This document shows, piece by piece, positions 1 through 4,277 of a stretch of 7,153 nt of DNA. How positions within the stretch are numbered: the stretch's first letter is position 1; each line of letters opens with the position of its first letter. The stretch spans positions 1 to 7,153 of the forward strand of contig JAJQIQ010000052.1 in NCBI GenBank assembly GCA_021199135.1, read 5' to 3'. This DNA comes from Clostridiales bacterium. Its GTDB lineage: Bacteria > Bacillota > Clostridia > Lachnospirales > Lachnospiraceae. The position numbers and the translations under genes are program-made. The notes under the pieces are model-generated. The model saw only the letters and a program-made list of their open reading frames with translations. It was not told the origin of the DNA and did no database searches.

Positions 1-167
1 TTCTTTACCAGTGCGTCCTACGCGGCGGTCTTCCGTTTGCAGTTGAAATGCCGCACTACAGCCAGCAAACGCTAGATGCCATGGATGAAGCGCGGCGCAT
101 CTCCCATGATTCCAGTGTCAAGGGATATCACGACATGGAGGAATTGAAAAAAGCACTGGAGGAGTAA
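1..167 (+). CDS. dinJ: RelB/DinJ-family antitoxin, C-terminal fragment (5' end outside window)
   Basis: An open frame whose first full codon is at base 3 runs to TAA at 165-167, giving 54 residues. It contains the phrase GLPFAVEMP followed by a charged helical tail (QQTLDAMDEARRIS, then MEELKKALEE). In RelB/DinJ antitoxins a GLPF-x-V-x-x-P segment links the N-terminal ribbon-helix-helix DNA-binding part to the toxin-neutralising tail, so what is visible should be the toxin-binding half; the DNA-binding half lies upstream of the window. The stop codon abuts the start codon of a YafQ-like toxin, the usual antitoxin-first order. In this family the antitoxin, alone and with toxin, normally represses its own promoter, which would also be upstream. 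The assignment to RelB/DinJ is firm. The choice of DinJ over another RelB subgroup rests on the YafQ-like partner. Confidence 0.85.
   Translation, partial: LYQCVLRGGLPFAVEMPHYSQQTLDAMDEARRISHDSSVKGYHDMEELKKALEE
158..162 (+). promoter_or_regulatory. Shine-Dalgarno of the toxin, inside the antitoxin coding sequence
   Basis: GGAGG lies 5 bases before ATG 168 and is formed by the last codons of the antitoxin, so toxin translation probably depends on ribosomes finishing the antitoxin. Confidence 0.8.
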
Positions 168-446
168 ATGTACGTTGTAAAATTTACAACCACCTATAAG
201 AAAAGTTATAAGTTGATGAAAAAGCGGGGGTTAGATCTTTCACTGTTAGATGAAGTTGTTGATGTGTTGCGACAAGGCGAACAACTTGATGCAAAATATC
301 ATGACCACGGATTATGTGGAAAGTTTGCAGGTTTTCGGAAATGCCATATTAGGCCAGACTGGCTTTTGATATATTTAATCGAAGATGACATTTTAACGCT
401 TACACTTGTCGATACGGGTAGTCATTCAGACATTTTCAATAAATAG
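168..446 (+). CDS. yafQ: YafQ-type toxin, ribosome-dependent mRNA endonuclease (RelE superfamily)
   Basis: This complete 92-residue protein is the same length as E. coli YafQ and shares its layout: an N-terminal helical pair (about residues 8-38) and a C-terminal beta sheet carrying the active site. The signature is visible as YHDHGLCGKFAGFR, then CHIRPDWLLIY, then TGSHSDIF. By alignment with E. coli YafQ, the catalytic residues H50, H63, D67 and H87 correspond to H47, H60, D64 and H86 here, and the conserved C-terminal Phe is F90, so the toxin looks catalytically intact. In this family the enzyme cleaves translated mRNA in the ribosomal A site in the cytoplasm and is neutralised by its antitoxin. 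The start is fixed by a strong Shine-Dalgarno and by direct abutment on the antitoxin stop. Base composition is about 38% G+C in the hand-counted part, well below the downstream genes, which suggests separate acquisition. Confidence 0.92.
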   Translation: MYVVKFTTTYKKSYKLMKKRGLDLSLLDEVVDVLRQGEQLDAKYHDHGLCGKFAGFRKCHIRPDWLLIYLIEDDILTLTLVDTGSHSDIFNK

Positions 447-466
447 TCATTAAAAATTAAAATATA

Positions 467-475
467 TGCTAAAAT
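467..475 (+). promoter_or_regulatory. Candidate extended -10 promoter for the hydratase operon
   Basis: TGCTAAAAT matches the extended -10 consensus TGnTATAAT with one mismatch in the hexamer (TAAAAT at 470-475). It sits in a strongly A+T-rich gap (447-480) between two genes of different composition, about 53 bases before the start of the hydratase. No convincing -35 is present at 17 bases; the best weak match, TAGTCA at 444-449, would need a 20-base spacer. An extended -10 can work without a good -35. This is inferred from motif and position only. Confidence 0.5.
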
Positions 476-517
476 AAATCGCAAATAATACAGCGCATCT
501 CCTTGGTGCGTGGAAGT

Positions 518-523
518 AGGGGG
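518..523 (+). promoter_or_regulatory. Shine-Dalgarno that selects ATG 528 as hydratase start
   Basis: AGGGGG ends 4 bases before ATG 528. The alternative in-frame GTG at 510 has no purine-rich site upstream, so the shorter protein beginning MKLYDGG is preferred. Confidence 0.75.
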
Positions 524-527
524 CATC

Positions 528-2849
528 ATGAAGCTATACGATGGCGGAGCATACTTGGTAAACGGAACGGACCTTATTGCGGCAGGGACCGGCGCGGCGA
601 CCGAAATAGGCGCGGCGGACGGTGCGGACATCGCAGCAGAGATCAAGAGTAAGTCGGGCCTAACCATAACGCGCGAGCAGGCGGCGGAGCAGACTATAAC
701 TTACGGTATCTTAAAGGAGCACAACGTCTCTGATGACATGAAAAAGCTCCAGATCAAATTTGACAAGCTGACGTCGCACGACATCACGTTCGTCGGCATC
801 ATCCAGACCGCGAGGGCATCGGGTCTGGAGAAATTTCCTATTCCATATGTCCTCACGAACTGCCACAACAGCCTCTGCGCGGTCGGCGGCACGATAAACG
901 AGGATGACCACATGTTTGGCCTGACCTGCGCGAAGCGATACGGCGGGGTCTATGTGCCGCCGCACCAGGCGGTCATCCACCAGTTCGCCCGCGAGATGCT
1001 CGCGGAAGGCGGCAAGATGATTTTGGGTTCCGACTCCCACACGCGCTACGGCGCACTGGGCACGATGGCGGTCGGCGAGGGCGGGCCGGAGCTCGTAAAG
1101 CAGCTTTTGAACAAGACATACGACATCGACATGCCAGAGGTCGTCGGCGTGTACCTCACCGGCGAGCCGATAAAGGGCGTGGGTCCGCAGGACGTCGCGC
1201 TCGCGATAATCGGCGAGGTGTTCGAGAAGGGCTTCGTCAAGAACAAGGTCATGGAGTTCGTCGGTCCGGGAGTCTTAAACCTCTCCGCAGACTTCCGCAT
1301 CGGCGTCGACGTCATGACGACCGAGACGACATGCCTCTCGTCAATCTGGCGGACGGACGAGAAAATCCGCGAGTTTTACGGGATTCACGGGCGAGAGGGC
1401 GACTACAGGGAACTGAACCCGGGCGAAGCGGCGTACTACGACGGAATGATTGAGCTAGACCTCTCCGAAGTCAGGCCGATGATCGCGATGCCGTTCCACC
1501 CGAGCAACACCTACACTATCGACGAGCTGAACCGGGACCTCATGGACATCCTCGACGACTGCGAGAAGAGGGCACAGGTCAGCTTCGATGGAAAAGTAAA
1601 TCTAGATTTAAAAAGTAAGGTCAGGGCCGGTAAACTCTACGTCGACCAGGGCATCATCGCTGGCTGCGCGGGCGGCGGCTTCGAGAATATCTGCGATGCC
1701 GCGGACATCCTGCGCGGCGCGTCGATCGGCGCGGATGAGTTCACGCTGAGCGTCTACCCGGCCTCGACCCCGATATACATGGAGCTCGTGAGGAACGGCA
1801 CAGTCGCCGATTTGATGGCGACGGGCGCAATCGTAAAGACCGCGTTCTGCGGTCCGTGCTTCGGCGCGGGCGACACCCCGGCGAACAACGCCTTCTCGAT
1901 CAGGCACTCCACGCGCAACTTCCCGAATCGCGAGGGTTCGAAAGTCCAGAACGGCCAGGTCGCTTCCGTTGCTCTCATGGATGCCCGCTCCATCGCTTCC
2001 ACAGCGGCAAATAAGGGCATTTTGACCGCTGCGACCGAGTTTGACGGCGACTTCACGAAGCCGAAATATTTTTTCGACAGCACGATATACAAAAACCGCG
2101 TCTTCGACAGCAAGGGTGTAGCGGACCCGTCGGTCGAGATCCAGTTTGGCCCGAATATCAAGGACTGGCCTGCGATGAGCGCACTTCCGGAGAACCTCAT
2201 CCTCAAGGTCGTATCCGAGATCCACGACCCCGTGACGACCACAGACGAGCTGATTCCGTCGGGCGAGACATCGTCTTTCCGCTCCAATCCTCTTGGATTG
2301 GCAGAATTTGCACTCTCCCGCAAAGACCCGGAGTATGTCGGGCGCGCGAAGGAGGTCCAGAAGGCACAGAAGGCCATCGAGGCGGGAGAATGCCCGGGCG
2401 ACGCGCTTCCAGAAGTGCATGAGATAATGCAAATTATTAAATCTAAATTTAACAATATAAGCAAGGAGAACGTCGGCTTCGGCAGCACGATATTCGCGGT
2501 AAAGCCGGGCGACGGCTCCGCGAGGGAGCAGGCGGCCTCTTGCCAGAAGGTCCTCGGCGGCTGGGCGAACATCGCCAACGAGTACGCGACGAAGCGCTAC
2601 CGCTCGAACCTCATCAACTGGGGAATGCTACCGCTCCTGATAGATGCAGGAGATTTGCCATTCTCAAATCTAGATTATATTTTTATGCCAGAGATACGCA
2701 GGGCCATCTCGGACGGCAAGACCGAGTTTGAGGCCTATGTCGTAAAAGATGGCGGGCTTGCTCCGTTTAAGCTCAGGATGGCGGAGCTCACGCCGGACGA
2801 GAAGGACATCATACTCAAGGGGTGCCTTATCAATTATTATAGGGGATAA
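528..2849 (+). CDS. Aconitase-superfamily hydratase with [4Fe-4S] cluster (YbhJ-like)
   Basis: This complete 773-residue protein has both catalytic halves of an aconitase-type hydro-lyase. The N-terminal part carries a His-containing loop (TNCHNSLC) and IHQ upstream of GSDSHT (D169, S170, H171), matching the aconitase DSHT active-site motif. Three cysteines are placed as cluster ligands: C380 in GCAGG and C441/C444 in FCGPC. Their spacing (61 and 3) is close to C358, C421 and C424 of mitochondrial aconitase (63 and 3). The C-terminal swivel domain is present, with GDGSARE (661-667) matching the GSGSSRE substrate loop and RSNL (692-695) matching HRSNL. A cytoplasmic enzyme that dehydrates or rehydrates a 2- or 3-hydroxy acid is therefore likely, but the substrate cannot be read off. 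The divergent start ([10 protein letters not shown]) and several loop changes set it apart from true aconitase, 3-isopropylmalate dehydratase and homoaconitase; E. coli YbhJ, itself of unclear function, is the closest group I recognise. Three A+T-rich patches interrupt the G+C-rich gene. It heads an apparent operon, with the next gene 20 bases downstream. Confidence 0.9.
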   Translation: MKLYDGGAYLVNGTDLIAAGTGAATEIGAADGADIAAEIKSKSGLTITREQAAEQTITYGILKEHNVSDDMKKLQIKFDKLTSHDITFVGIIQTARASGLEKFPIPYVLTNCHNSLCAVGGTINEDDHMFGLTCAKRYGGVYVPPHQAVIHQFAREMLAEGGKMILGSDSHTRYGALGTMAVGEGGPELVKQLLNKTYDIDMPEVVGVYLTGEPIKGVGPQDVALAIIGEVFEKGFVKNKVMEFVGPGVLNLSADFRIGVDVMTTETTCLSSIWRTDEKIREFYGIHGREGDYRELNPGEAAYYDGMIELDLSEVRPMIAMPFHPSNTYTIDELNRDLMDILDDCEKRAQVSFDGKVNLDLKSKVRAGKLYVDQGIIAGCAGGGFENICDAADILRGASIGADEFTLSVYPASTPIYMELVRNGTVADLMATGAIVKTAFCGPCFGAGDTPANNAFSIRHSTRNFPNREGSKVQNGQVASVALMDARSIASTAANKGILTAATEFDGDFTKPKYFFDSTIYKNRVFDSKGVADPSVEIQFGPNIKDWPAMSALPENLILKVVSEIHDPVTTTDELIPSGETSSFRSNPLGLAEFALSRKDPEYVGRAKEVQKAQKAIEAGECPGDALPEVHEIMQIIKSKFNNISKENVGFGSTIFAVKPGDGSAREQAASCQKVLGGWANIANEYATKRYRSNLINWGMLPLLIDAGDLPFSNLDYIFMPEIRRAISDGKTEFEAYVVKDGGLAPFKLRMAELTPDEKDIILKGCLINYYRG

Positions 2850-2856
2850 CTGCCAC

Positions 2857-2861
2857 AGGGG
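2857..2861 (+). promoter_or_regulatory. Shine-Dalgarno of the AI-2E family gene
   Basis: AGGGG lies 8 bases before ATG 2870. It is the second copy of a 9-base direct repeat (AGGGGATAA at 2841-2849 and 2857-2865); the first copy supplies the TAA stop of the hydratase. Confidence 0.75.
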
Positions 2862-2869
2862 ATAATCTT

Positions 2870-4267
2870 ATGACGGATGAACAGGTAAGGGCGGAGGGCC
2901 AAGAGGAGACCTCCGCGGAATCTGAAAAATCCATAGGCCGTGAGAAGCATGTCAGGACGGAGGAGGAGAAGAAAACCGACCGCCTCATCATAAAGATTTC
3001 GGCGGCGGTGTTCATCACGTTCGTCTGCTGCGTGCTCGTATTCTTTCTATGTTTCCGCTATCAGGCGTTCGTCAAGGTCGTAAAAAAGATTTTCAAGGCG
3101 GCTGAGCCCGTCATCATCGGGCTTGTGCTCGCGTACCTTTTAAATCCTGTCATGAAGGCCGTGGAGGGATTCTTCTACAAAAGGCTCGTCGTCAGGATGA
3201 AGAGGGAGGGGAGGGCGAAGTCCATCTCGAGGGGCTTAGGGATACTTGGCGCGATCCTCTTTCTGCTGCTCATTATAGTGTTGCTCGCTGTCGCGATAAT
3301 ACCCGCAGTCATCCGAAGCGCGATGCACCTTTTCGACACGGTCCCGACCTACGTCGAGAATTTCACGGACATGCTCGAGAACGGCAAGCTCGGAGAGTAT
3401 GAGATCGTGCAGAGGCTCGGCGACTACCTAAACGAGATCACAAGCGACGTCTGGGGCTGGCTCCAGAACACGGTGCTCCCGCAGGCCCAGGACTACATAG
3501 TGAAGATCGCGGGCGGCATCGTCTCAGTTGGAAGGACAATATTAAACTGCATCGTCGGAATCTTCGTCCTCGCATATATGCTCGTGATAAAGGAAAAGCT
3601 CACGTCGCAGGGAAAGAAGCTCATATATGCGGTCCTCCCGGCGAGGGCCGGCAACGTAGTGCTCGACCTCATCCGTAAGGCGGACGAGATATTCGGCGGA
3701 TTCATAATAGGAAAGATTATCGATTCGGCGATAATCGGCGTGATAGCCTACTGCGGCTGCCGCATCATGAGCATCCCGGACGCGATACTCGTCGCGGTCA
3801 TAATCGGGGTGACGAACATCATACCGGTATTCGGGCCGTTCATCGGGGCGATCCCGTCTGTCCTGCTCGTCGTGATCCAGAGCCCGTGGCACGCGCTCTA
3901 CTTGGCGATTTTCATCCTGGTCCTGCAGCAGATAGACGGCAACCTCATCGGGCCGAAGATCCTCGGCAACTCGACGGGGCTGTCATCGTTCTGGGTCATC
4001 ACGGCGATCATCATCGGCGGTGGGCTGTTCGGCGTGATCGGCATGATACTCGGCGTGCCGGTGTTTGGCATGTGCTACTACATCGTGCGCCAGCTGTCGA
4101 ACCGCAGCCTGAAAAAGAAGGGGCTCCCTCTTGAGACGGGCCGGTACCTCCATGTGCTCAGCGTGGACGAGGACACGCACTCCCTCAAGTTCGGACGGCG
4201 TGTGAGGAAGAAGCGTCTGCCTAGGCGCAAGCGGAAGAAGGAGAAAGAGGAAAATATTTCCCAATGA
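2870..4267 (+). CDS. AI-2E family (PerM/YhhT-like) membrane transport protein
   Basis: This 465-residue polytopic membrane protein has the family layout: a charged cytoplasmic N-terminus (1-40), hydrophobic segments near 42-62, 79-97 and 122-146, a soluble amphipathic region (about 150-212), then a dense C-terminal membrane block (about 214-240, 276-299, 303-335, 342-357 and 373-404). Conserved phrases include FGGFIIGKIIDSAIIGVIAY (275-294), TNIIPVFGPFIGAIP (315-329), and QQIDGNLIGPKILG (353-366) followed by a Gly-rich GGGLFGVIGMILGVPVF stretch. Family members form oligomeric inner-membrane exporters or exchangers. TqsA was linked to AI-2 release, while others act as Na+/H+ antiporters or on other solutes, so the family name should not be read as proof of quorum-signal transport. 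The tail is unusual, with a strongly basic cluster RRVRKKRLPRRKRKK (443-457) after the last membrane segment. The gene lies 20 bases after the hydratase, and its stop is followed at once by the Shine-Dalgarno of the next gene, suggesting co-transcription. Confidence 0.92.
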   Translation: MTDEQVRAEGQEETSAESEKSIGREKHVRTEEEKKTDRLIIKISAAVFITFVCCVLVFFLCFRYQAFVKVVKKIFKAAEPVIIGLVLAYLLNPVMKAVEGFFYKRLVVRMKREGRAKSISRGLGILGAILFLLLIIVLLAVAIIPAVIRSAMHLFDTVPTYVENFTDMLENGKLGEYEIVQRLGDYLNEITSDVWGWLQNTVLPQAQDYIVKIAGGIVSVGRTILNCIVGIFVLAYMLVIKEKLTSQGKKLIYAVLPARAGNVVLDLIRKADEIFGGFIIGKIIDSAIIGVIAYCGCRIMSIPDAILVAVIIGVTNIIPVFGPFIGAIPSVLLVVIQSPWHALYLAIFILVLQQIDGNLIGPKILGNSTGLSSFWVITAIIIGGGLFGVIGMILGVPVFGMCYYIVRQLSNRSLKKKGLPLETGRYLHVLSVDEDTHSLKFGRRVRKKRLPRRKRKKEKEENISQ

Positions 4268-4271
4268 GGTG
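4267..4271 (+). promoter_or_regulatory. Shine-Dalgarno adjoining the transporter stop; selects TTG start at 4278
   Basis: AGGTG begins on the last base of the transporter stop codon TGA (4265-4267) and lies 6 bases before TTG 4278. The first in-frame ATG (4314) has no such site. The arrangement points to translational coupling with the transporter. Confidence 0.75.
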
Positions 4272-4277
4272 AAAACG

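Noticed and set aside
447..500. Possible terminator after the toxin gene.
   Set aside because: The region is A+T-rich but has no stable G+C stem followed by a T run.
510..527. In-frame GTG at 510 as an alternative hydratase start, adding six residues.
   Set aside because: It has no Shine-Dalgarno, and its extra codons are the Shine-Dalgarno of ATG 528.
447..527. A riboswitch in the hydratase leader.
   Set aside because: With the predicted promoter the leader is only about 45 bases and shows no known aptamer core.
1608..2578. Two 274-codon - strand frames opposite the hydratase.
   Set aside because: They overlap each other and a gene with intact catalytic motifs. Few stops occur there simply because of G+C-rich third positions.
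2870..4267. Reading the membrane protein as a proven autoinducer-2 exporter.
   Set aside because: The family covers several transport activities, and no AI-2 synthase or receptor gene is in the window.
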